Source: JANOBD01 sp031411495
Lineage (GTDB): Bacteria > Planctomycetota > Phycisphaerae > Tepidisphaerales > Tepidisphaeraceae
DNA length: 64,000 nt
Direction: 5' to 3'
Assembly: GCA_031411495.1 (NCBI GenBank)
Contig: JANOBD010000081.1
Span: forward strand, 1 to 64,000
How positions within the stretch are numbered: position 1 is the stretch's first letter; every line of letters begins with the position of its first letter. The translations under genes and the position numbers were made by a program. A model generated the notes under the pieces. That model saw nothing but the letters and a program-made list of their open reading frames with translations. It searched no databases and was not told the DNA's origin. Positions 25,060-32,608 of the stretch are shown here, one piece after another.

Positions 25060-26670
25060 ATGCCCCGGTATTTCCCCAGCTTCGAGCAGTTCTGCGACGC
25101 CGCTCGCGATCACGATATGGTCTGCGTCTACCGGCAGTTGCTCGCCGATCGTTTGACGCCGGTGACCGCATTCGAGGTGCTGGGCCGTGACGATCATGCG
25201 TTCCTGCTCGAGAGCGTGGTCGGCGGTGAGCAGATCGGCCGGCACAGCTTTATCGCGACCCGGCCGCGCGCGGTCTATCAGTCCAAGGGCCAGAACGCGC
25301 TCTTATGGAAGGCCGGCGAAACGACCCGGACTTTCGAGACCGCCGATCCGCTCAAGGATCTTCACGACTTAATCGGCAAGACGCGACTGGCGCGCGACGA
25401 GCGTCTTCCCGCATTCACCGGCGGCCTGGTGGGGTACGCGGGCTATGACCTGATCCGATATTACGAATCCGAAAAGCTCAACGACCCGCCGCATGACGAT
25501 CGCGCGCTGCCGGATGTCAGCTTCGGGCTCTACGACGAGCTGGTGATCTTCGACCACGTCGACAAGACGCTGCGCGTCGTCGCGAATGCCAGAGTGAGCA
25601 GTGAGCAGCGGGCGGCGGGCAGTGAAGAAGACAACACGGCAGGCAAGCCTATCGCGACACCGGAAAGCGGTTCCGGAGCAGATCCTGCCCAGCGCGCACT
25701 GCCCACCGCCCACTTGCGCCAGCGATACGACGAGGCGTGCCGGCGCGTGGACCTGATCGTCCAGCGACTTCAGCAGCCGTCGATGCTGCAACTCGGCGAG
25801 ATCGATCTCACCTCGGCCGGCACGATTGCCTCTCGCGCCAATCTCTCGCGTGAGCAGTTTGAAGACGCGGTGCGCAAGGGACAGGAATACATCAAGGCCG
25901 GCGACATCTTCCAGTTCGTGCCCAGCCTCCGGTTGCGGGTGCAGAGCGATGCACAGCCGCTGGACGTCTACCGCGCGCTGCGGGTGGTGAACCCGTCGCC
26001 GTTCATGTTCTATCTGAAGAGTCCGCAGTGCACGCTGATCGGTTCGAGCCCGGAGATCCTCTGTCGTGTCAAGGACGGGGAGGTGACGACACGCCCGCTC
26101 GCGGGAACCCGTCGCCGAGGAAAAACACCGGCCGAAGATGTCGCGCTCGAAAAGGAATTGCTCGCCGATCCCAAGGAGCGTGCCGAGCACATCATGCTGG
26201 TCGATCTGCACCGCAACGACATCGGCCGGGTGTGCAAACTCGGCAGCGTGCGCATCGTCGAGAAGATGGTGATCGAGCGGTACAGCCACGTGATGCACAT
26301 CAGTTCCGACGTGCGGGGCGAACTGGATGAATCGTGTAACGCTTTCGACGCGCTCCGCGTGAGCCTCCCGGTCGGAACGGTGAGCGGCGCCCCGAAGATC
26401 CGGGCAATGCAGATCATCGACGAACTCGAACCGACGCGCCGCGGTCCTTACGGCGGGGCGGTTGGATATATCGACTTCGCCGGCGACATGGACACGTGCA
26501 TCGCGCTGCGGACGATCGTCCACCGCCAGGGCCATTACGACGTGCAGGCAGGCTGCGGCGTCGTCGCCGACAGTGTGCCGGCCAGCGAGTACGAGGAAGC
26601 GATGAACAAAGCCCGCGCGCTGCTCAAGGCGGTGGAGGTGGCGGGCAAGGGCCTGGGAATGGGCGCATAA
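25060..26670 (+). CDS. trpE: Anthranilate synthase component I
   Basis: 536 residues. It converts chorismate plus ammonia (from the TrpG glutaminase, not encoded here) to anthranilate, the first step of tryptophan synthesis. The N-terminal domain (about 1-175) has the feedback-site region LLESVVGGEQIGRHSFIA. The chorismate-binding domain (about 235-525) is complete: VPSLRLRV, NPSPFMFYL, SSPEILCRV, PLAGTRRRGKTPAED, EHIMLVDLHRNDIGRV, MHISSDVRGELDE, LPVGTVSGAPKIRAMQII, GPYGGAVGYIDF and YDVQAGCGVVADSVP. Residues 180-220 in the linker are foreign: they are encoded by a palindromic repeat element (25597-25717). An imperfect GGGG..CCCC hairpin lies just before the start. trpE stands alone, with no other trp gene adjacent. 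Confidence 0.95.
   Translation: MPRYFPSFEQFCDAARDHDMVCVYRQLLADRLTPVTAFEVLGRDDHAFLLESVVGGEQIGRHSFIATRPRAVYQSKGQNALLWKAGETTRTFETADPLKDLHDLIGKTRLARDERLPAFTGGLVGYAGYDLIRYYESEKLNDPPHDDRALPDVSFGLYDELVIFDHVDKTLRVVANARVSSEQRAAGSEEDNTAGKPIATPESGSGADPAQRALPTAHLRQRYDEACRRVDLIVQRLQQPSMLQLGEIDLTSAGTIASRANLSREQFEDAVRKGQEYIKAGDIFQFVPSLRLRVQSDAQPLDVYRALRVVNPSPFMFYLKSPQCTLIGSSPEILCRVKDGEVTTRPLAGTRRRGKTPAEDVALEKELLADPKERAEHIMLVDLHRNDIGRVCKLGSVRIVEKMVIERYSHVMHISSDVRGELDESCNAFDALRVSLPVGTVSGAPKIRAMQIIDELEPTRRGPYGGAVGYIDFAGDMDTCIALRTIVHRQGHYDVQAGCGVVADSVPASEYEEAMNKARALLKAVEVAGKGLGMGA
25597..25717. mobile_element. MITE/REPIN-like palindromic element inside trpE, read in frame
   Basis: GGGCGGCGGGCAGTG (25610-25624) and CACTGCCCACCGCCC (25697-25711) are inverted copies with one mismatch in 15. 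The arms extend imperfectly outward (AGTGAGCAGTGAGCAGC on the left), and an inner CCGGAA..TTCCGG palindrome lies at 25660-25676. The element encodes about 40 Ser/Ala/Glu/Gly-rich residues in a TrpE linker. A GCCAG pair flanks it (25588, 25718), but at 130 bases apart this is not an obvious in-frame target duplication. Confidence 0.65.
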
Positions 26671-26824
26671 GGGTTTGGGGCGGAGGGTAGCGCCGTACCG
26701 TTGCCTGTCATTTCTATTTGGAAGCAATCGAATTGTCGGTCCGCGGCAAATCCAGAGTCACCTCGGCGTGAGCTACGCATCGACGGAATCACTTCTTGAA
26801 GGTCAGTTTATCGTGCGTGGTGAG

Positions 26825-27195
26825 ATGGACAGCGAGGCGTCGCCGCCGGGCGATGCAAGGAAGCCGGCACGGTCCGCGCGACAAAAAAGGAAGAAATTGC
26901 CGCGCCGGTCAATCCTTCCGCCTGGCCTGGTCGCCGAGCCGGACAAGATGCGGAAGATGCTGGCAGATTACATCCAGCTCACGGCCTGGTGGCGCGGCCG
27001 TCCGCCGACGCCAAGCTTCCGCCGCGCCTCGAGCAGGTGCTGCTGGAACTGATGAAGGGCGCCTCTGTGAAACAAATCGCCCACGCGCTCGGCATCAGGG
27101 TTCACACCGTCCACGACGACACGAAAGAACTTCATCGCCGGTTCGGCGTGAACTCGCGTGGCGAATCGCTCAATCGGTTTCTGCCGCGCGGGTGA
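26825..27195 (+). pseudogene. LuxR-type HTH protein gene with an internal frameshift
   Basis: The C-terminal part, readable from GTG 26989, encodes LPPRLEQVLLELMKGASVKQ then IAHALGIRVHTVHDDTKEL and HRRFGVNSRGE, a LuxR/GerE-type DNA-binding domain. In planctomycetes this domain is usually preceded by a short helical N-terminus. Exactly such a segment (MDSEASPP... to PDKMRKMLADYIQLTAWWRG) is encoded upstream from ATG 26825 in another frame, and the two join at about 26985-27000 if one base is gained or lost. Either the gene is broken, or a 68-residue HTH protein is made from GTG 26989. No sensor or receiver domain is present. Confidence 0.6.
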
Positions 27196-27215
27196 TCGAA
27201 CCCTGTACGCTTGCC

Positions 27216-27680
27216 TTACGGCTTACCGGCCTGTGGGGCCTGTGGGCCGTCGCGGGAAATGTAAAGAATCTCAATATCGAAATGGAGCGTCGAGTTGCCC
27301 GGAATTGCCGGCGGCGCACCGACAGCGCCGTAGCCGAGATTCGGCGGCACGATCAGATGTCGCTTTTGGCCGACCTTCATCCCCAGAACACCTTCAGCCC
27401 AACCGGCAATCAGTTTGTCCACGCCGAGTCGAAACGTAAACGGTTCGTTCCGCGGAAGCGAACTGTCGACCATCGTCCCATTCTCCAGCGTCAGCGTGTA
27501 GTGACACGTCACGCGATCGCCTTTCTGCACGGTCATGTTGTCGAAACCCTGTTCGATGATTGTTAGCCCGCTCGGCGTGACGGTCTGTTCGCCGGCAGGC
27601 TGGGTGGCAGGTTCTTCGGCGAAGCAAAAGACGGCCAGCATCGCACCGGCGGCGATCATCGGAAAGATTCGTTTCAGCAT
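27216..27680 (-). CDS. Exported FKBP-type peptidyl-prolyl cis-trans isomerase
   Basis: 154 residues from ATG 27680 (GGAG 9 bases upstream). A signal peptide (MLKRIFPMIAAGAMLAVFCFA) is followed by one FKBP domain: GLTIIEQGFDN, VQKGDRVTCHYTLTLENGTM, VDSSLPRNEPFTFRLGV, LIAGWAEGVLGMKVGQKRHL, IVPPNLGYGAVGAPPAIPGN and STLHFDIEIL. Active-site aromatics (Y of CHYTL, F of FTFRLG, I-W of LIAGW) are kept. It assists folding of exported proteins by proline isomerisation. The longer open frame to 27755 has no ribosome site and would bury the signal peptide. Confidence 0.92.
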   Translation of the reverse strand: MLKRIFPMIAAGAMLAVFCFAEEPATQPAGEQTVTPSGLTIIEQGFDNMTVQKGDRVTCHYTLTLENGTMVDSSLPRNEPFTFRLGVDKLIAGWAEGVLGMKVGQKRHLIVPPNLGYGAVGAPPAIPGNSTLHFDIEILYISRDGPQAPQAGKP

Positions 27681-27808
27681 GTTCGTTTCTCCAAAGGGGC
27701 GACGACTCGTTCGACGCGATGTTATCGGCCAGCCATGCCTGATCACAAGCGACAATGTCCGTGATGTGTTTGGCCGATCTTAACGGTATGATTGAGATGG
27801 GAGGGGCG

Positions 27809-28117
27809 ATGTCGACCCAACATGAAGGAGCGGACGTGAGCAAGAGCATCAAGGACTGGCTTGCCGAGGGCGAGACCATCTACACCGCTGCCATGGATGA
27901 ATACCAGGCCCTTGAAACGCAGATCATCGAATTGGAGCAGCGGCTTGCGCTCAAGCGCGAAGAAGTGAACATCATCGCTGAAAAGCTTGGCAAGCCTGCC
28001 ATCGAAGGCAGCCGCCGGCTCAGTGCCGAGATCGTCGAGCGCGGCCACCCCAACAGCGTTCCCAACAGCCAGGCGACGATCGCCCGCGCGTTGCAGGGCC
28101 GAGGTCTGGGACGATAA
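27809..28117 (+). CDS. Small hypothetical coiled-coil protein
   Basis: 102 residues from ATG 27809, selected because GGAGG lies 5 bases upstream. The middle (about 15-70) is a helical, charged segment (DEYQALETQIIELEQRLALK, then REEVNIIAEKLGKP) with heptad character. The end contains SAEIVERGHPNSVPNSQATIARALQG. I do not recognise a family beyond a general likeness to small planctomycete coiled-coil proteins. It lies divergent from the FKBP gene and shares its promoter region. Confidence 0.6.
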   Translation: MSTQHEGADVSKSIKDWLAEGETIYTAAMDEYQALETQIIELEQRLALKREEVNIIAEKLGKPAIEGSRRLSAEIVERGHPNSVPNSQATIARALQGRGLGR

Positions 28118-28183
28118 TCTTGTCGCAATGCCGGAACTCATTCCCATCATTGTCCACCCCCTCGTCTGCACTATCATCCGGCC

Positions 28184-31162
28184 ATGCAATGCACATGGCT
28201 TTGTTCGTTGTTGATCGGTTCCCAGTTGATGTTGGCGGAGCCGAGTTCGCGACCGGCAACTGCGCCAACGACCCAGCCCGACAAACAAAGCGCCGATTCA
28301 CCCACCACGTTTCTCGGTGACCTCAACTCCGCGCCGGCAACGATCACCCGCGGAAACAACCGCATCCTTTATCTCGCCCAGGATCACGATTGCGCAGTCT
28401 TCTCACGTATGGAGCCGGTGACCGGACGCGAATTGTGGTTCAGCGATGGAACCAAAGGCGGTACTCGCCTCATCACCGACCTGGAGCCCGGCGAAGGCTC
28501 CAGCGAACCCAAGGACATCACGCCGATCGGTCACGGCCAATTCCTCTTCACCGCGGCCGTCGGAAGTCGCGGCCGGGCGCTATACGTGACCGACGGGACG
28601 GCCCAAGGCACCGCGCTGCTCGTCGACGCGCAGGACCCATCGAGCAGTGAGTCGTACCTGAACCTTACCCGCGTCGCTGATCGAGGATTCTTCCTTGTGC
28701 GATCCGAGGATCGCCCGGTGGCTGGCGACGCCTCGGCGGAAACGGTCAATGCAGACTTGTGGGTGACGGACGGAACGCCCGGCGGCACACGCCTGGTGCG
28801 CCAATTGCCCGCCGCGGGGAATATCCGATCCACGCTGGCGTTCGGCGATCGGTTCGTGGTGCAGATCACTTCGCCGCGCAGCGTCGTCTGGGTCAGCGAT
28901 GGAACGCCGGAAGGCACCACGGCGGCGAGCCTTCCGATTTCCGGCACGCCGGTGGCAACGAGCGAGTTTTTCTGGTTTGTCGGGCCGAATCGATCGCTCA
29001 AGCGCGCCGACGCATCGCTGGGCTCGATCATCGACGTCGATGCCCGCGTGAACGCCGAGGGACTGGATACTGAACCCAATGCGCTATCCACGCTCGATGA
29101 CCTGGTCTTCTACAAACCCAAGCAACATTGGGCCTTGTTCGTCACGAAGGATGGCAAGCCCGGGACGACCAAGATGCTCACCGAGAAGTTCAAGATGTAT
29201 CGCCTCGGTACGCCCAAAGCCGTCAAGGGGAAGGCGTTCTTTTTCGCGTCGCCGCCGGCCATCAAGATTCAGCGCGACGGCAGGCAGGAGGCCGCCTATC
29301 CCGCCGACGACCTCTATGTGACCAACGGAACGCCCGAGGGGACGAAACTGGTGCGCAGTGGTCGCAAACCCAATCAGGGCGGATTTGTGAGTCCATACTT
29401 TCGAGGATCGACCGAAAATGGCGTGTTCTTTCAGGCCGATCTCAAGGCGACGTCGGAGTTCTATTACACGGATGGCACGCCAAAAAAGTTCCAGCGCGTC
29501 ATCGCATTGCCCAAGGCATCCGGCACCGGCGATTTCTACGGGCCCGAGCAGCAGGGTGCGCAGAAATCTTACTTCACCTACAGCGACGGAAAGAGCGACG
29601 CGCAGCTGTACATAAGCGATGGTACGCCCCAAGGCACGATCAGCCTCACGACATCCAATGCGACTGCGACCGACGACTCGATGCCCGTGTTTGTCAGGCT
29701 GCCCAATGGATGTCTGGTGGGCACGGCCAACACTGGCGTCGGCGGCCGCCGACTCTTTGTCAGCGACGGTACCCTCGCCGGCACCCGCGCGGTCGACACC
29801 GCGCCGGGAAAGGATAGCGGTCTGTTGATTGACGTCTTTAACGATCCGCGCATCGGCGAGAAACACTTTGTCGTGGTCGGCGACAACGCGTTCTTCCTGG
29901 TGCGGAACCCCGCCTCGGGTCTATCGTTGTGGAAAAGCGACGGTACGGCGCCGGGCACCAGGCAGTGCGCGGTGGTCGCTCCCGCTGACAAGTCACCCCC
30001 GATTACTCAGCTCCCGCTCTATGGAGGGAGCAGGAGCGTGTACATCGATTACACGAAAGACGATCACACGCGTCGCCTGCTGCGATACGACACCTTTGCA
30101 AACAAGCTGAGTATCGAGTGGGATGAACCCGCGCCGGCAAAGCCGTCTGCGGCCCAGGAGCATCGCAGGTTTGAACCCGATCGCGGACCCGGGCCGATGA
30201 TGTCGTCGCTTTCGAACGGCGTCGTCTGGGGCGATCGCCTGGTCATCGATCGGAGGAACGGCCCGGAGGCATTTCTGCTGCTTCTCGCCGCTGCGGAGCC
30301 GTCTACAAAGCCGATCGTTCTGCACGATGGCATTCGCCGCGGCGCGATGGTGATACCCTTCGCAGACCGGGAACTCTCCGAACGCGCGGGCAAATGTTAC
30401 TACCTCGCCGCCGGTGATGATGGGATGGCTCTCTGGGAAACCGACGGCACGGTCGAAAACACGCGCTCGGTGAGCAGTTTCCGTTCGGAGCGTTTCGCGG
30501 ATCCCGAAGCGGTCACGACCGATCGCGAGGTGTACGTTCGGACGGGAGCGTTGAACCCGGGTGGCCTCGACCTGCGTTATGCGAGTGCTGACATGGTGCG
30601 TTACGACCTGGACACGCGACAGCTCTCGCGCTTTGGCGCGCTGCCCAGAAGTGATCGCTCGGTGGGTCCGGAGTTCGTCCAGGCTTCACACTTTTTCAAC
30701 GACGGCGAACTGACCTATTTTATTGCCACGGGCAGCGACAACCTGCGCGGCCTGTATGCGACGCGCGGCACGCCCCAAGACACATGCCGGTTATGGTCGC
30801 TCGGCCCGATTTCGGCGGCGGCCTTGACCGAAGAGTGCATCGTACGTGTGCGAGGGACGGTGCTGGTCGCTACGCCGAGCGGCGAAGTGCTGACGACCGA
30901 TGGAACGCCGCAGGGCACGCGCATCGACGAGAAGCTGACCGCGCAATTCAGGGGAATGTCCCCGAAACTGCGCTCGCTGGACGCAGCGCATGCATATGTC
31001 GTCGCCCGCACACCGCGCTTCGGCGCCGAGCCTTGGCTGATCAACGAAAGCTACCGGCCGCTAGCTGTGCCAGTCCCCTCAGAGCCGGCAGGGGCGACGA
31101 CCGCGCCGAGCACGGCACCCACGAGTCGATCCGTTACGCGCCCTGCAACCCGGCCGAACTAA
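28184..31162 (+). CDS. Large secreted DGT-repeat (hyalin/ELWxSDGT-type) protein
   Basis: 992 residues. The N-terminus is hydrophobic (LCSLLIGSQLMLA) and probably a signal peptide. The body consists of about twelve repeats of the form (L/Y)W(V/F)(T/S)DGTxxGTxLV: for example LWFSDGTKGGTRLI, LWVTDGTPGGTRLV, VWVSDGTPEGTTA, LYISDGTPQGTISL, LFVSDGTLAGTRAV and LWETDGTVENTRSV. Such repeats form beta-propeller-like blades and are found in large planctomycete and myxobacterial surface proteins of unknown function. The C-terminus is a Thr/Ser/Pro-rich tail (about 962-992), probably a spacer. No catalytic motif is visible. The stop overlaps the convergent zinc-ribbon gene by four bases. Confidence 0.75.
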   Translation: MQCTWLCSLLIGSQLMLAEPSSRPATAPTTQPDKQSADSPTTFLGDLNSAPATITRGNNRILYLAQDHDCAVFSRMEPVTGRELWFSDGTKGGTRLITDLEPGEGSSEPKDITPIGHGQFLFTAAVGSRGRALYVTDGTAQGTALLVDAQDPSSSESYLNLTRVADRGFFLVRSEDRPVAGDASAETVNADLWVTDGTPGGTRLVRQLPAAGNIRSTLAFGDRFVVQITSPRSVVWVSDGTPEGTTAASLPISGTPVATSEFFWFVGPNRSLKRADASLGSIIDVDARVNAEGLDTEPNALSTLDDLVFYKPKQHWALFVTKDGKPGTTKMLTEKFKMYRLGTPKAVKGKAFFFASPPAIKIQRDGRQEAAYPADDLYVTNGTPEGTKLVRSGRKPNQGGFVSPYFRGSTENGVFFQADLKATSEFYYTDGTPKKFQRVIALPKASGTGDFYGPEQQGAQKSYFTYSDGKSDAQLYISDGTPQGTISLTTSNATATDDSMPVFVRLPNGCLVGTANTGVGGRRLFVSDGTLAGTRAVDTAPGKDSGLLIDVFNDPRIGEKHFVVVGDNAFFLVRNPASGLSLWKSDGTAPGTRQCAVVAPADKSPPITQLPLYGGSRSVYIDYTKDDHTRRLLRYDTFANKLSIEWDEPAPAKPSAAQEHRRFEPDRGPGPMMSSLSNGVVWGDRLVIDRRNGPEAFLLLLAAAEPSTKPIVLHDGIRRGAMVIPFADRELSERAGKCYYLAAGDDGMALWETDGTVENTRSVSSFRSERFADPEAVTTDREVYVRTGALNPGGLDLRYASADMVRYDLDTRQLSRFGALPRSDRSVGPEFVQASHFFNDGELTYFIATGSDNLRGLYATRGTPQDTCRLWSLGPISAAALTEECIVRVRGTVLVATPSGEVLTTDGTPQGTRIDEKLTAQFRGMSPKLRSLDAAHAYVVARTPRFGAEPWLINESYRPLAVPVPSEPAGATTAPSTAPTSRSVTRPATRPN

Positions 31163-31902
31163 GACCAGAACTCGCGCCCGACATACCAGAAGAATGCGGC
31201 AGACATCCAGCTGGCGATGAATGTCAGCGCCACCGAGACGCAACCCGCCCGTTCGACGCCGGGGTAGAGACTGATGATGAAGAACACGCCCAGCACCGCG
31301 AGTGTGCCAAAACCCAGGCCGCGCGCAAAGTGATGAGGCGTTGCATCGAGCGACTGCGTGCTGGGCATGACCTCGATCATCCACAGGGCCAACGCGCCGA
31401 TGCCCACGCTGCAGAGCATGTTCCACCACGACATCTCCTCGCTCCAGTTGGCGAGTGCCTTGTGCAATGGCTTGGTGTTGAGCACGAGCAGGATGGCAAC
31501 GGCAGCGAGCGCGGATAATCGCGCGGGCCAGCGGAGCGAAAATCGCGTGACGCCTTCGACCGGCTTCGTGCCGAGAAAAATCGCGACCGCGATCGCGCCC
31601 GAGACCAGCAGCAGGGCCAACCGGTACAGCCACTCAGGTACATCGAACCTCAGCACGAGGCTCGCGACGCCGACCAGCGGAAGCAGGCAGAGCACCAGCA
31701 ACGAAATCGCCGTGACCTGCATCGCCAGTCCCTGCTGATGGCGCAGACGATTGATCGGTTCTCCCATCCAGCGGAGCCGCAGCGAAATGCGGATGCTGTC
31801 GCCGCACTCCGGGCACTTTCCCGCCGGCGGCAGGCCGCGGAGGTTGTAGCCGCACGTCGCGCAGGGGACGTCTTCGCGAATGGCGTGTACGGGAGCTGTC
31901 AT
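31159..31902 (-). CDS. Zinc-ribbon membrane protein
   Basis: 247 residues. The N-terminus has CATCGYNLRGLPPAGKCPEC, two CxxC pairs 16 residues apart, a zinc ribbon very common at the start of planctomycete membrane proteins. About five to six hydrophobic helices follow (QVTAISLLVLCLLPLVGVAS, LALLVSGAIAVAIFLG, LSALAAVAILLVL and others). The function is unknown. Its start overlaps the stop of the K+-channel-like gene (ATGA), so the two are translationally coupled and may form one membrane complex. Confidence 0.7.
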   Translation of the reverse strand: MTAPVHAIREDVPCATCGYNLRGLPPAGKCPECGDSIRISLRLRWMGEPINRLRHQQGLAMQVTAISLLVLCLLPLVGVASLVLRFDVPEWLYRLALLLVSGAIAVAIFLGTKPVEGVTRFSLRWPARLSALAAVAILLVLNTKPLHKALANWSEEMSWWNMLCSVGIGALALWMIEVMPSTQSLDATPHHFARGLGFGTLAVLGVFFIISLYPGVERAGCVSVALTFIASWMSAAFFWYVGREFWS

Positions 31903-32330
31903 GCGGATGGCAGATTATCCTGCGAGGCCGATTCCAGCCGCGCGAGAATGTTTTTGAGCGTGGCGAGAATATCTGACTGCGTCGAATCGTTCCGCGAATC
32001 GCCGTCCATCGTCTTGGCAGCGAGCGCGGGACCGTAGGTCATCAGGATGGTGCCCAGTAGCTTGCCGGCCTTGGTGACCGGGTGAATGTCGGCGTAGCCG
32101 ACGCTCAGGCACGTGCTGGTGTAGAGCAGGGCATCGGTGATGTCGCAAACGCGCGGGTTCGTGCCTTTCTCGAAATGGAGGAACAAGACCGCGCTTGCGA
32201 ACACGACGATGGCGGTCTTGTTCGCCGGCTCGCTGGTGAGCTTGGCCAGCCAGTCGTCGACCGCAATCCGTTCAGGAATCTGCACGCCAAACGCCGCCAG
32301 GCCGTAGTTGAGATCTTCACGCCAGGACAT
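31899..32330 (-). CDS. Minimal two-helix potassium-channel-like protein
   Basis: 143 residues. Two hydrophobic helices (about 39-53 and 85-106) flank a pore loop, DALLYTSTCLSVGYADIHPV, that matches the K+-channel signature T-x-x-T-V-G-Y-G-D but reads S-V-G-Y-A-D at residues 76-81. A charged helical tail of about 35 residues follows, possibly for tetramer assembly. There is no voltage sensor and no RCK domain, so it resembles the small 2TM ion-channel domain proteins. The Ala in place of the second filter Gly is atypical, so selectivity is uncertain. It overlaps the zinc-ribbon membrane gene by four bases. Confidence 0.72.
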   Translation of the reverse strand: MSWREDLNYGLAAFGVQIPERIAVDDWLAKLTSEPANKTAIVVFASAVLFLHFEKGTNPRVCDITDALLYTSTCLSVGYADIHPVTKAGKLLGTILMTYGPALAAKTMDGDSRNDSTQSDILATLKNILARLESASQDNLPSA

Positions 32331-32550
32331 TTGTTATTGAACCACGAAGACACGAAGTCGCGGAGTTGTGTTTTGAACGGTGTCAGATTTGCGCGCGATT
32401 CAATGTTCAATCAGACGCGCGGGTCTTCTGCATTCAAATTACTCTGACAAGTCGTTGAAGCTCATTCCGACATTCAAGCGGCAAGCGACAACTGCGTGAC
32501 TTCGTGCCCTCGTGGTTCACCTTTCTTCTGAGACCCCGACCCGGCGGCGG

Positions 32551-32580
32551 AGGCTGTCCCGGCAGAATCCGGGACAGCCT
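32551..32580 (-). terminator. Strong hairpin after the flotillin-like gene
   Basis: AGGCTGTCCCGG (32551-32562), 6-base loop, CCGGGACAGCCT (32569-32580): 12 perfect pairs, 28 bases beyond the stop of the minus-strand flotillin-like gene. There is no U-tract on that strand, so it may be an RNA-stabilising or intrinsic-like stop rather than a textbook terminator. Confidence 0.55.
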
Positions 32581-32608
32581 GCGCGCCACACCCCAACGCG
32601 CCAAGAGT

